Source of the DNA: Rhyacophila brunnea
Taxonomy: Eukaryota; Arthropoda; Insecta; Trichoptera; Rhyacophilidae
Direction: 5' to 3'
Length of the DNA stretch: 64,000 bases
NCBI GenBank assembly: GCA_022495005.1
Contig: JAGYXB010000463.1
Coordinates: 1,426,001-1,490,000 of the forward strand
In this document: in pieces, positions 11,605-23,657 of the stretch
Position numbering within the stretch: the stretch's first letter is position 1
Layout of the letters: the number at the start of each line of letters is the position of its first letter
Notes under the pieces: generated by a model
What the model was told of the DNA's origin: nothing
Databases searched by the model: none
Seen by the model: the letters and a program-made list of their open reading frames with translations, nothing else
Program-made: the position numbers and the translations under genes

Positions 11605-13264
11605 TGAAGTGGAAGTTTGTCGAGGCTGTTTTGATCGGGTTAATTTGTCTTTGAATAATATTGTGACTAGAAATTTTAACAATTCTTATTATTTTTAACA
11701 TTGTATATTGTTCATAATTTTCGCGACTACCACGTGAATAGACGGTTTTTTTTTTACTTATAACATTTTAAACACTTAACATAAATATGGATAAATTGTA
11801 CAGTTACTAGACAAAGATTAAATTTGATGTGTGTCAGAAGTATCTTAGGCATTTTCGCTCGTATGCTTTCTTTATATTATTATGAAACTATATTTATTTT
11901 AAAATCGCTTTATAAAAGGTAGGTACGTCAAAACAGTAATAAATATCTGAAATAATTACACAACACTATTTCAGAAAGTGGAGGTTGATATATGTAGTCC
12001 ATTGACATATGCTCCAATATCGCAAACAAAAATTATTGACAGCAGAATTAACACAGTTTTTGTCTTCGTACCTGGCGAACCTTTATTTTCAATGTATGTG
12101 TGTGTGTATGTATTTTTTAATCTATGCAAGTACTGTTTCAAAAATAGTTCGATTTATTTCCGCGTTAGCAGCATATGTCGATAAAGTCTTGTCAAATATT
12201 CATTTTATTTACAATCGATTCGTTAATATACAAAAATACAAGATTAAATTTAAATAACTAGCCTAAAAATTATTAAATAATATTTTTAATAGAAACGCTA
12301 AGCGTTTTTTGCGATAAATTACATCTGAACCGAGATGTTTCGATTTTAATTGCATGCTTTCTAACCTCTAAATCGATGTTTTTTAAATTTGAAAAAAAAG
12401 ATATAAGGATATAATAAATTCCAATTAACGTTTAACGTTTCCCTAGGTAATAGATTTACGTACATTTTTATCGTAATTTTGATAATAAATCTTATGTCAT
12501 TCATTCTTACCACCCGATAGAAATGTACCGAATTTGACACGTATTTTTGGTATATAGAACTCCACGATACATCTTAATTTTTTATTTTATTTTTCTCATT
12601 ACTTTTGAATATATATTTACCGATTAATAAACTTTTCTAGCTATTTTTCGATAACAACTTTACCTAGAGACATCACCTTAATTAAATATGTTGACTTAAC
12701 TGTATTTTAAAGAAAATCAGTATAAATGTTAATATTTTAGTTGTTAGATTCATATTCGCGGTTTTGCCATTCTTGCCATTTTGTAGTTACCCACTTATAA
12801 GAAATTAGTACCTACCTATCTATTTTTTGTATTTAATTAATAACATGTGGACCTTAATGATATATTATGTAATATTCATTGCTATCATTGCAGATCATTA
12901 ATCCAGGACACATATAGTTACTGAGTATTTTTTCCTTTTTTAAAAACTTTAATTAGTAGATACCTACCGACCTATTTATACATGTTCAAAAAAAAATATT
13001 TTAATCTGTAAATTTGTAAGTAGGATAAATAAAAACGCGATCTAAATGCTATTTGGACATCTGTATCGAGTACAACGGCTCACAGTGAACTGTGATACGA
13101 CGAAATGCATACGTACAATTTACATGTATTAACTAAGTCCGACGTGGAAAGATCTCTTCTAAATTTTAGGCTACAGTAGGTTTATAAGCATACCTAATCT
13201 TGAATCACTACGATATGCCTCTAATTTAATGCAAAACTAAACTACATTGAAATGTTTGAGTAAA
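11605..13264. other. AT-rich non-coding DNA
   Basis: No gene recognised. Overlapping small open frames near 11978-12257 show no domain. A small hairpin AAACGCTAAGCGTTT lies at about 12292. Confidence 0.5.
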
Positions 13265-13560
13265 ATAACCACAGAATAGATAATAAACAAAATTCCGTTA
13301 GGCTAATAGGCTACATTTTGATGCAGGGTTTTGAATGTGTGAGTATCCTACGAAAATTAACCACACATTATAGACCTGCAATAGTTTGTGTAATACACCA
13401 ATATTAAATGAGCGTCAATGCATAAACCGAGAGCAGTTGTCAGTATTCGACGTATGACGTATTATTGACACGTGTTTAAGTTTATCCCGGATTCTTCCTT
13501 ACTCGAGATCGGTTACCTGCTTCTCCTTATCCGATAGATATTTCAGTTCCCATTATTTCT
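13265..13560 (+). repeat. Dispersed repeat family G, copy 1
   Basis: It shares an ordered series of blocks with 24455-24740 and, inverted, with 51075-51410: CTACATTTTGATGCAG, TGAATGTGTGAGT, CACCAATATTAAATGAGCG, ACACGTGTTTAAGTTTATCCC and ATCGGTTACC. No coding potential or clear termini. Confidence 0.75.
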
Positions 13561-15159
13561 GAGTTCACTGGTAACAACTTTTTGTTTGATCTATATTATA
13601 TCTATAATCTGGCAGGTAATAATTACAGAGAACGGTAGGCATTGTAGTGATTTTGTATTTGGATTTTATAGGTTCACCCGTGCTACCAAACGAGTGTGTA
13701 TGAAAAACCGAATTTTTCTGTGGCAACCCTGATTATAATATTTTACTAGGTATCAGCATGAAACTTGAATTCGGGAATCTTTTTGATACGTGTGCCTTTT
13801 TTGAGGAGGCGTGATCATCCGGCTATTCTCGGTCGACGTGTTGACAGTCTCTTGACGGGGATTCGGACTCAATAAATAAACAGACTGTCACGACGTCTTC
13901 TACAGCTATCTGGCGCCATTATAATTTTTCTTATAGCCATTTTTGGATTACCAGTTTTATTAATCAACATACTCGTCAAATTTACCTTACCATGTCTATC
14001 TTTTAGAATTCCACCCTGTTACCTCTCGATTTTGACGAAATCGTTCACTACCACCTACTGGCGAGAAATTCGATACAGCCTTCCCATGTTTGTTTGTAAA
14101 TTATACACGCTTCTAATACATACAACTTTTAGGACTGTAGCCGTAGTGCCTGTTTCTTGACTTCACGTAATACTGAACAGTGGCGGATTAAGAGATGTAG
14201 AGGCCCTAATTTTTTAAGATAAAAAAATAAACACATACAAACCATCAATTTCAACTATCAACTTATCCAGTAAAATATCAATGTCTCTATCTAGGTACCT
14301 ATTTCCTACATCCTGTATATTACCAAAAATAATAATTGTTATTACACATGACAGTAATAATAATAGGTAGGTATATAGTGGTTTATTTTCTTGTGTAGAT
14401 ACAAGTACGAATCTGTTTGGTGGTTATGTTATGTTTTGGGTATCTATGACTTAATAATTTTATGACTGCTTTGAACTGTTACGAGGTCTCTTTCTAAAAT
14501 GACGAATCAATTGCGTCAAAGAAAACTGCCGCTGATACAGGAATCATTCTACACTGGCACCGTGGGTTGAGTGTTTACTAGCATTGAAATAGGCATTGTA
14601 GCAAACAATACCGACACGTCTGCGAATCGTCCATGATATCACTCTATGTATAATGATTCAAGTATATTATGTATGTGGAAGCCTGAGGTCATGACATGAC
14701 AGAGACCCTCTTGTGGTAATGTTGCTTATGCGATAAACTTTAGTTCGAGCAACACACACAGCTAAAGAGCTTTATCATAAAGAAACAAAAGTTATATCTA
14801 CACATTAATATTTCTGGAAAAGTCGTTATTTTTTTAATTAAATCATTTTAATTAAATCATATATTAAAATTAGTTATGGTAGGCACCACCTTTCAATGAT
14901 GATATCCATAAAATGCTATACCTATAGGTTTCTTCAAAAAAAAAAAACTTTCAATGAACGCCCATTTTCTACATAGGTACCTATCTAAGTTTTTGCTAGT
15001 TATTTTGAAAGTTATTGCTAAAAACATTACACTCATCTTTAAACGTTGTGTAACACATGGTGTGTAATAATATTTATGTATACTTACACAATTTTTAAAG
15101 TAAGTACCTATGTACCTACTTATACATAGCCTGGGTATAATACTGGACGTGGATTCGTC
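13561..15159. other. Non-coding DNA
   Basis: About 14545-14640 has a partial relative of the MITE at 29147-29266 (GGCACCGTGGG, AGGCATTGTAGCAAACAATACC). No gene seen. Confidence 0.45.
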
Positions 15160-15240
15160 GCCTGGGTGGCTCCGTAATCACGATAACTGCTTACAAAGTG
15201 GAGGTATCGCAGTTCGACTCCCATAACAGGCACCTGCCAG
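15160..15240 (+). repeat. tRNA-derived SINE-like sequence
   Basis: CCTGGGTGGCTCCGTAATCACG is followed about 45 bp later by AGTTCGACTCC, a 10/11 match to the pol III B box. The A-box region is degenerate and no cloverleaf with a paired acceptor stem forms, so this is a SINE head or tRNA pseudogene rather than a tRNA gene. Confidence 0.5.
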
Positions 15241-15703
15241 TCGTTAAACTGAATTGATTGTCACTTTCGCTTCGAATAATCACCTCCGCTTCATCACCTG
15301 CAGTTTTTAGTTCCTCAAGTTGGGACACCTGGCTGGGGATGAAACACGTAAATTAATTTGTTAACAACTGGGTACCCACTTTTCGTTTCAGCTGGTATTT
15401 TAAACTGCTCAATGAAGGCGCCCCGTAACATAACTTCAGGTACCTATTGGTTGTCGAAGCGTTTATGTACCTATAGTACAACCTACGATGATAATTTTTA
15501 TATGTACACAAAATTGAAAATTGTTCGTGCTTTAACGAGAGAAGCGTCTATAAACTAAGGAGATCAAAAATGTAATTTACTATAATGTAGTATAATTTAT
15601 TAAAATAATATGCAAGATTCAGAATTTATACATAAAAGAGCTGCTCTCCATACCTATAAGTCCAGTCGCTCATTGAAAATCGTCTTGATTTACCAACCTA
15701 CTG
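15241..15703. other. Non-coding DNA, possibly the SINE body
   Basis: Follows the tRNA-like head. No coding signal beyond a 66-codon frame without a domain. Confidence 0.35.
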
Positions 15704-15746
15704 AAAATAGCCGATATACTGGTTTATTTGTTAGGTTAGGTTAGGC
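15704..15746 (+). repeat. Half copy of the telomere-loop foldback MITE
   Basis: TGAAAATAGCCGATATACTGG through GTTAGGTTAGGTTAGG equals one arm of the element at 48823-49041 plus three TTAGG units. The second arm is absent. Confidence 0.6.
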
Positions 15747-16063
15747 TATTTTTATTCTTGAATTTATGAATTTTGCCAAAATTAGTTATGAAAATTGAAT
15801 TAATGTTCATATTGAATCTTATAAAATTTGAGACCGTATTACAGTAGGTATACGGTCATCTCTTTCCGATAGAAAGCTCATGGCGAACTGTGCCACGGTA
15901 AAATGTTTTACGTATAACTTACATGCAACCATTCCACACGTTGCAGACGATACGAGTTTAGATGTGAGAGCCGGCTAAGGGCTAAGACACACTCCACAAT
16001 ATAATAATCAAAAATTGAAAAATACATAGTACCTACCTACACGACCAAACATTTTTTAATGTA
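15747..16063. other. Non-coding DNA
   Basis: Nothing recognisable. Confidence 0.5.
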
Positions 16064-17793
16064 GGGGCAAGTTGTGTTCCTCTGGACAATCTCCAGTTTT
16101 AAGCTTTCCTGATTTTTTTTCTCAAAAACTATAAATAAATTAGAAAAAAATATTATACTATGACGAGCTCAGATAAATGATACATCACTTTTTATTTTTT
16201 GTTTCAGTGAATGTTCTTCAATAAGCGAGATATTGACGCTTTTATAAAAACCCCTAAATTGTCCAGAGGAACATGTCCCTGTATGTTCCTCTGGACATAG
16301 GGTCATGTTCTTCTGGACAGTATTGTTCCTCTGGACAGCATATAATCAATCATTTTTAACTCAGGAATAACCTATATATAAAACGATATTTATTACTCAA
16401 AATGTTTTTATTTAAATTTACAATACAAATAATACATTTTTGTTATACATAAGTACTATTATTTAATGAGACAAACATAGTCAAATGTTATCTCTTTATA
16501 TATATATATGTTATTTTTTTGGAAGTACATCTGCAATTAATAGATACTCACTACTAACAGATTTGTCCGATTCATTATTTCAAATATAACAATTTTCACA
16601 GACACAAAAACCTTCACGTCACTCCCTGGTGTGTTTTCTCTATGATTCTTAGCAACACATGACTTATGAACGTATTACTGGCATGTATCAATCACATTTT
16701 ATTAGGTGCGCTAGCTTCAGTACCCAACCTTTTACAAATGCCACAAGTAACCATTAACTCATTACTTAAGATCTCTCGATGCATGTTTTATGGCATTTGG
16801 CTGATACCGAGATCAACAGAATCAATAATTGTATCCCTTTTTTCAGTTTTAGTTTTGGCTTAATATATCCCGTATAATTTTGTTTTTAGATTCCTTTTTT
16901 ATGTTTCTTTTCAATGTCACTGATATTAATGCATTTTTCTATGGTGTGTTAGTCAATATCCGGGATTTTCCTGGTTTACTACCACGGACGATTTTCTTTG
17001 GGGGTGCTTTTAGGAAAGGACCAACTATTTCAGTTTTTTTGCTTGTATGCACCATTTTCCTGCAACTCGAGGTAAGAAGAAAATGTCTCGTGCACCTGCT
17101 CAGTTGGCATCTGAGCAACTTCGATTGACTCAGAATTCTTTGTTTCCATGACTGAAATAGAGCCGCCCTCCTGTTGGTTTATTATAATTGGTTCAAGATT
17201 TTGTGGACGATCTTTAACGTATGCTGATAAAAAATCATCTTCTGTAAAAATAGCATCGTTGAGAAGAGCGTTACCTGTTACTTAAAATTGCTTACCACAG
17301 ATTGTCAGTAAGTTATAATCCACGAGGTGATCCCTTGTCCTTCCAAGTAAACTGGGTGGAGATTAAGTTACTTTGTTCATAAAAATATGATGCATTGTTC
17401 CTCTGGACGTGTCGAGAGGAACAATCAAATATTTGTCCAGAGGAACATGACATGACAATTTTTAACGGTTTTTATTGTTATACTTTTTGGGGTTAAGTTA
17501 TCAAAGAGGTAATTACCTCTAAAGCATTCTAAAAGAATACAATATTATGTGACATTAAATAGTGCCATATACAGGCGTCTTTACAATAAAAAATTCACTT
17601 GATAATAAACAAAATAACTTTTCATTGAAAAAAAGACAAACACTATGATTGTCTTTCACGTTGAGACTTGAGACTAAAAGTCAGGACAGTTTTTCCTGAT
17701 GTTAAAATGTGCGTTCGAATGTGTTGAAAGAAAAAAAATATAATTACCCGTTTACGATAAAACATCACTGTCCAGAGGAACACAACTTGCCCC
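16064..17793 (-). mobile_element. Pogo/Tigger-like DNA transposon, decayed, with perfect 25-bp terminal repeats
   Basis: Identical 25-bp inverted ends (GGGGCAAGTTGTGTTCCTCT... at 16064-16088 and its complement at 17769-17793) are flanked by TA, the target duplication of Tc1/mariner/pogo elements. A 13-mer TGTTCCTCTGGAC occurs nine times in both orientations, clustered near the two ends (starts near 16075, 16261, 16284, 16306, 16324, 17396, 17411, 17435 and 17770; two have one mismatch). These look like transposase-binding repeats. The minus strand carries a remnant of the transposase C-terminus (separate entry). The N-terminal and catalytic parts are missing, so the copy is non-autonomous. 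Confidence 0.8.
16915..17260 (-). pseudogene. Pogo/jerky-type transposase C-terminal remnant
   Basis: Minus-strand translation gives NDAIFTEDDFLSAYVKDRP, then, after a frameshift at an A-run near 17030, a block beginning PFLKAPPKKI, a spacer with Ser-Lys-Pro-Gly-Lys, and RILTNTP followed by a stop. The order 'FxxDDFLxxxVxDRP', 'PFPKAxPRK', 'KGKSRILTDTPEK' is the familiar tail after the DDE domain in pogo/Tigger/jerky-like transposases of insects and other animals. The DDE residues are not in this fragment. It lies wholly inside the TIR-bounded element and is inactive. Confidence 0.7.
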
Positions 17794-17899
17794 TAAACAT
17801 ACCTGAGATAAATACCTTTTTAAATATTTTTTCTGTTAATAGAACAAATCTATAAGTGCATGTAAATGTAAATAGACAAAACAAAAGTCGATATTTGTC

Positions 17900-17986
17900 T
17901 TCTGTTCTTATCATTTAGCTGGCCGATCCGCCACGCCGGGCCTCTAGACTAGAGCCCTGTCCACCCCCCTTGTGGGGATCATGCAT
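17900..17986 (+). repeat. Fragment of MITE family C
   Basis: Its GCCACGCCGGGCC block, ACTAGAGCCCTGTCC block and CTTGTGGGGATCATG match the right end of the element at 50071-50469. Confidence 0.6.
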
Positions 17987-18454
17987 AGAACCATAATATT
18001 ATATTTTACTGTAAATTTTTCATTGGTTTTCGCTGGAATCCAAATCAATAGAATTCTATCGTTTAATATGAGCAGACGTTAACTGCCAGTCTGAAACAAT
18101 TCAGATAATATCATAATAATACTTAGGTATCCAAAATAATACAAAAACAATAAAACACCGATTTATGGGTGAGTTATATATTTATATGGCTCCTTAAAAT
18201 GGGTTAAGACACTAATTATCAGTAAGAAAATAAACATGTTTGTTTATATTTAGGTACTTATTTAAATCCGTTTAAAATTTAAACCACACAACAAAACAAA
18301 AAAAATATATATAAAAATCACAAAGAAGCACTTTGCGCCGCAATGGCAATAATGAATAAATAATAATATAATATACCTAATGATTATTGAGGTTTTTTCT
18401 CTTTTTACGGCTGGCAATTCTTTAAAAAATACACATTTTATTGCGCTACCATAT

Positions 18455-18645
18455 AAGTCGATATCGAGGGGCCGCCGAGCTCTTTCAAGTCGGCCGGTGC
18501 AATAAAATAATAATCGTTTATTGGACTCATAATGGAGCGTATTAGAACTAAATACACAACGTCATCGCTATTGTATAAGTGCAATAAAATTATTAACTTT
18601 ACTTTATGGCCGCACCGACGATGCGATTCTCAATCTTAGATACAT
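18455..18645. promoter_or_regulatory. Candidate conserved regulatory element
   Basis: This mixed-composition, non-repetitive block (GTCGATATCGAGGGGCCGCC ... GACGATGCGATTCTC) carries several AT-rich homeodomain-type sites (TAATCGTTTATTG, AAAATTATTAAC, TTTACTTTATGGCC). It matches no repeat in the window. Assignment as a cis-regulatory element of the homeobox locus is inference from position and composition. Confidence 0.25.
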
Positions 18646-18739
18646 ACGTTATTAAAAAGGTATAAATATCCAGCAGGTGAATGAAAAATTGTAAGATGTA
18701 GGTACACCTAACTATTACGAACAAAACTCTCCTGAGTAG

Positions 18740-18930
18740 GTGGTTGTCGCTGACATTTTGACCTTGTGCACTGTACACTGATTATCAGAAGTTGGTGGTG
18801 TTTCAGAGCAGGGTATTCAGAAAGATTCTTGGGCATCAGTGAAAATGTCTGCGTTGAACTGGATATGGTTTATAAAGATCCAAAGATCTCTCAAACTCCA
18901 CTGGGTGGGTCAGGTACAAGACACGTGGCA
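18740..18930 (+). pseudogene. LINE reverse transcriptase C-terminal remnant
   Basis: One frame reads QKLVVFQSRVFRKILGHQ before a stop. Another then reads WFIKIQRSLKLHWVGQVQD. These correspond to the 'RLxxFERKVLRKIFG' and 'FIKIQRLRWxGHVxRM' blocks just after the RT domain of many arthropod non-LTR retrotransposons. At least one frameshift and several stops show it is dead; boundaries are approximate. Confidence 0.7.
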
Positions 18931-19398
18931 CTGAATTACGAGTATTACGAATTACGATGATAGTGGTAAATATTGATTATATTATTCGAATGCAATGCGG
19001 CAACCTGTCCGCAATAAATGAAGAGTTTCGATTTGGTATTTTGTTCAAAATTACCATTTATTTCATTATGCAAGAATCATCATAAACGATCAATAACCTC
19101 GTAGCATTACCATCAAAGTTTACCATTTTGTATCGCAGTCTGACTATAGTTGGCCTTAATAGTTCCTACCATGGTACCTACCGTTTAACATGGATTAATC
19201 CGAAGAGACCGCGATGTGCCGGGAGTCCAAATATATAAAGCCGAAGCTAAAGAAAAACGAATGGACTCAATTTTAAATTAAAGTTAATTCGCATGGGGTA
19301 TCATTTAATAAATATATAAATATTAAACTTTGCACTATTACTTCCAGTAAGTACCTATGTAGGTATCTGTCAAAAACTGTAAGCATGTCAACACAATT
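18931..19398. other. Non-coding DNA
   Basis: Nothing recognisable. Confidence 0.45.
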
Positions 19399-20349
19399 GC
19401 CGGCCACAGACGGACAGTTCTCGTAACAGGTTGAACATGCCAGTTAATAACCATACAGTTATCTTTGGTAGATAATCTGCTGCGCCCATAGACGGACACT
19501 TTTCGACCTTTCAGATGTGTGCCATGTTCAAACTGACAGCGACCTCCCACTCCCGTGTTTTTGTAAAACTGTTGGAATTTCAACTCACCGAAAGTTTTCG
19601 GGTGACGTTAGCTAGCTGTGTCGTAAAGTAGGAGTAGCTGGCGCGATTTGGCGGCAAATTTTGACAGTTCTGTCATAATCTTCTAAGTTCGTTCGATAAG
19701 AAGTATATTATTTTTGTTGCGTATTCTTTTGCTACTCATATTATATAATTACGAATATTGTGAAGTGTCAACTAGGTACCGCAAACAATATTTATTGTGT
19801 GTTGTTAATATGTCTGTACCAAATTAATATATTATATTATTCAAAACCAATAAGTAAATTGTTTTGGTGATTGAATAAAACATATTACATAAATTTAATG
19901 TATATAACCCTGATTTAAATAAAACAATACGTATGTATTTTATCTTAATTAAATTTTATTAAAACAACAATTAGTATACTATGAATAATTTATTCAAAAT
20001 AAAAGAATCTGGACATATATTTACACAAACAATAAATTGTAATCATAATAAATCTAACAAAGTAAAAATATTCGTAGATCAATCGTTCGTTCAAGTATAC
20101 CCTACTTAAAACTAATTTAACACATGGTACCCCTGTGTATGATCTCGGCGAACATAACCTCCATAGTTTTTGACACTTGATCTGCCACAGACAATAACTG
20201 TACGTATATGGGCACGTCTGTTGACAGTTCGACAGATTTAAATGGGGTAGTTAAACTGATCTGTGGTGTGTCCACTAACGTACAGTTATTGAACAGTTAT
20301 TGTCTGTGCCATGTTCAAACTGCTACGAAAACTGTCCGTCTATGGCCGC
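19399..20349. mobile_element. TIR-bounded element H, non-autonomous
   Basis: The left end (GGCCACAGACGGACAGTTCT ... GTTGAACATGCC) and the right end (GCCATGTTCAAACTGC ... ACTGTCCGTCTATGGCC) are about 40-bp inverted repeats 0.9 kb apart. A second diverged copy of the terminal sequence (CCATAGACGGACACTTTTCG ... GCCATGTTCAAACTG) lies inside the left end at about 19490-19540. No transposase is seen. I could not define a target duplication, so the superfamily is open. Confidence 0.55.
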
Positions 20350-20614
20350 CTAATGTCAAATTCTCTCAAGCAGTGAATTCGATCAATTACATAATACAAC
20401 ATGTAATTATTGCTGATCGTAGATATTGTATTTGTCACGAATGGGCTTGGATAACTAATTGTTTTATTAATTACTGGATACGTGACCATTCCGAAGACTA
20501 ATAATTATTAGATAATAAATGTATGTACCGAAATTAGATTATTCACGTTATAATAATGCAAGTAGGTACATTCAAGCTTTAACTTAGATACAACCATAGA
20601 TAATATAAAAATAA

Positions 20615-21062
20615 TTACAAGATAAAAAAATCTTTTTATACACAACGTTTTTAAATTTTCTGTTGAATCATATAAACTTGACTTGACTAGCTTAAACGAT
20701 CAAAAAAAAATGTACTTGATAGAAATAATACTGAAATGTCATTTTGACATGTTATATTGATTTCCATAGTAACGCACCTATATATTAATAATTTAGTTGC
20801 TAGGACCCCAGACCCTTAGCAACCAATAATGGCGTCGAAATAACTTTTCATACAAAACAGAATTAATTGAAAATGAATTCAATTCTACTAAAAGATAGCT
20901 AAGAGTAGTATTAAAAAAATGCATTGGCATCGTTTTCTGATATATTCTAAAAGTTTCAAATGACTAGCTAGTCGGGAAGTTAGTTAAAAATCGATTGCAA
21001 GGTTTGTACCGGACAAAGAACCACCGGACAAATAAGAATACGAGCTAAGAAAAACGTTGTAA
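20615..21062 (+). repeat. Dispersed repeat family F, copy 3
   Basis: It begins TTACAAGATAAAAAAATC and ends AAGAAAAACGTTGTAA. It is collinear with 1553-2041 and the complement of 6424-6853. The ends read as an imperfect TTACAA...TTGTAA inverted repeat. Confidence 0.8.
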
Positions 21063-21959
21063 TTAGTCCCGTCTACTTCTTGCACACCAGATTTGTAGGT
21101 AGGTAGGTACCTAATTAATATGCTTAATTTTAATAAAAATTGCATCATCAAAACTATTTCAATTTACATATTATGTGAATTTGTAGACCTACATATAATA
21201 TTTTATGAATTAAGACTATTTTTATTTCGTTTTTGTTTGAATGTTGATTTGATTTCTTAAATTATAATTTCACGTACCTAATATTCCCACCACACATTAA
21301 AATAGGTTGTTTCTTGTTCAAATATACAAAGTAGGCAACGTTTTGATTCGCTACATCGGCGGTCGCCAACCATTGGACAGTGGAAAAAATATGTGTGCTC
21401 AAAAATAATTAAGTTGACGAAAAACTCAATATTTTTCAAGATAATTTTTAGATAAATGTGTGATTATTGTTTTTATTGAAAAACAATGTTGAAGTGATTA
21501 TTAAAAGAGTGAAAATGTTATTTTAGGAGTAAAACACTGGTGTTACGCTGACAAGTTGAATGTTTATTTATTTATTTAAGAAAACAATATATTGTGGACA
21601 TAACAAATCAAGATTCAGGTCGTTCACAACACGAGATTTACATTATAACAAATATCTATTAAATACTCTCACAAAAGAGAAGGAAAGTAATAATAATAAT
21701 AAAACATAAACAATTTTATAAGTACAATAAAATAAAGTTTCAGAAACAAAATGTCTTTGGAGAGCGCATTGACTAGTCTTGCAACCCTCGCTAACGGTGC
21801 CTGATCGGCTTCACTCGAGGAAACAGTGTTCTGACCCAGAATAAGTCATGGTTGCGTCCACGTAAGTAATTGATAGGCGCATATAAATTTAAATTCTTTA
21901 GAATGCCAGGATTAGAAACCATCCCTCGTGATTAGCTATTTTTTCCGGCTCTGTGATTT
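21063..21959. other. Non-coding DNA
   Basis: No gene recognised. 21740-21850 is slightly GC-richer without a domain in any frame. Confidence 0.45.
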
Positions 21960-22060
21960 TTTTCTGCTACCGTCGCTCTCGTGGTGCAGTGCGTGAGGCA
22001 CTGGCCTTCCATCCGGGAGCTCTGGGTTCGATTCCCGGCGAGGATACAATATATTTATGT
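21960..22060 (+). repeat. tRNA-derived SINE head
   Basis: It has an A-box-like TGGTGCAGTGCG and a perfect B box GGTTCGATTCC about 42 bp later. A T-arm pairs (CTGGG/CCCGG around TTCGATT). The acceptor stem does not close. This is a pol III-type SINE head or tRNA pseudogene, followed by an unrelated tail. Confidence 0.65.
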
Positions 22061-22271
22061 GATCTTCTCAAAGCCTGCGTGTTTGTGATTATTTCATTAC
22101 ACTACTGTCATTGGGGCTCTAGGCTTGCTGTAGTGTTAAAAAGAATATACTATCGGTAATGTACTTAGATACTTATATAATATAATATATTTTAGGATAA
22201 AAAAACCTTCTTCTTTATCGGTAGTTTTATTGTTCGTCGAAAACTTGTAAAATTAAATATGCTTACCCAGA

Positions 22272-22410
22272 TACACACGTGACGAATTTTATCGCGCGAT
22301 ACAAAGTCGGACGGTAATTGTTCACCAACATGTAATGTGAAAGCTTCTATACAGCTGGGCGAAAATTATTGCACGACTTTACATCGCGGCGATAAAATTC
22401 ACTGCGTGTG
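22272..22410. repeat. Short foldback MITE
   Basis: Imperfect arms hold a GAATTTTATCGCGCGAT block followed by AAAGTCG, and CGACTTTACATCGCGG followed by GATAAAATTC. They pair over about 37 bp around a 65-bp loop. No target duplication was defined. Confidence 0.6.
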
Positions 22411-23204
22411 AAACAGGGCTACGATGTTGTTTGACATCGCTATCGCGGTTTAAAAAGTATTTGTTCTTTAGCGTGTGTTGAGTGGTTGATAGAGTGGACC
22501 TAGCCTTATTCCTGATGTTTCAAACGATGTATCGTTCAGGCTTCGGCCACATAAGCAGGTGCCTTGTTTGGTGGCTACGTGCTAGGTGACATATCCTAGT
22601 GAACGAACGCACACTATTCTATCGCAATGGCCACACTGCACGCTTCGCGCCTCGCTACGTGATTATGAGTCACCTCGTTAGTCTTCCGTCGAACAAACGT
22701 GTTGGTTATTTTTATTGTGTCACCTAGTGATTTTGCCATTGTCTATGGATTTTTGAAGATGGCGGATGTTTCTTTAGTATGACAAACGTCAAACACCGTA
22801 TATTTCGAGGTTATGAATAATGACGCAAGGGATGAATGCATCCAACAAGTTCGAATTTGAGACATTCGAAGTTTTAAACTTAAATTCTCTGTGAGAAGTA
22901 GCTTTCTGGTTAGTTTTGAGAGTGACATATCGTTGTTGAATTGAGAGCTCCCAAATGTCAAATGAATTTGTACGTAAGCACGTAGCCTGCAATATGGCAG
23001 TAGTGTTTTTAGTAGACAAGCATAGCATCTGGCTCAGCACTAGTGAAGCACCTGTCTATGTGTGCCGAAGCCTCACTGTTCTAGTCAAAATAGATACGGA
23101 GCAATGTGTACATAACGTAGCTCCTCATATGTACCAAAATGTATGTCGGTTTACGTAAAAAAATATAGCTTCTGATTAATCCATCTGTGGAAAATGTTCA
23201 CGAT
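22411..23204. other. Non-coding DNA
   Basis: Moderately GC-rich at 22500-22700, with no recognisable protein. Overlapping minus-strand frames at 22743-23040 have no domain. Confidence 0.4.
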
Positions 23205-23500
23205 TGCCGAAAAACAAAATATAATGGTTCGACCACACGAAACGAGGTATGGTCGTCTTTTAATTTCTCAATTAGCCCCGCAATCACGCCGCGTCGATAC
23301 TACGATACCGCGCGCCAATAAAACTAAACGATAATTATTATCGCAATTGACAACGAGAGCCCACTTGCCCCAAAGCGCCAAATTATCCCGACAGGTCTCT
23401 ATTCCGAATCGGCCGTTGCCCTATTAGGAGAATGGTATTCAATTAGGCGCCGTGGGGCGGGGACCTCCGTGTTTTTATTACACCGCTGGCATACAAAGTC
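23205..23500. promoter_or_regulatory. Candidate conserved regulatory element
   Basis: About 300 bp of balanced composition with many CpGs (CAATCACGCCGCGTCGATAC; GGCGCCGTGGGGCGGGGACC) and homeodomain-type sites (TTTAATTTCTCAATTAG, GATAATTATTATCGCAATTG). It is non-repetitive and non-coding in all frames. It differs sharply from the AT-rich background. Function is inferred. Confidence 0.3.
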
Positions 23501-23657
23501 AAATAATGTTGATTTTATCGACACGGTAATCGCCTATCAATGTAACGCCACTGATAGACTCTCCAAACTTAGGCCTAGATGCATAGAAATCGAATGTTAG
23601 GTGAGGTTACATCGAAATAATGATAATCTAATATGCATATAGGTAGCTAGGTAATAC

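Noticed and set aside
21960..22060. Functional tRNA gene
   Set aside because: Good A/B boxes and T-arm, but no acceptor stem; better explained as a SINE head.
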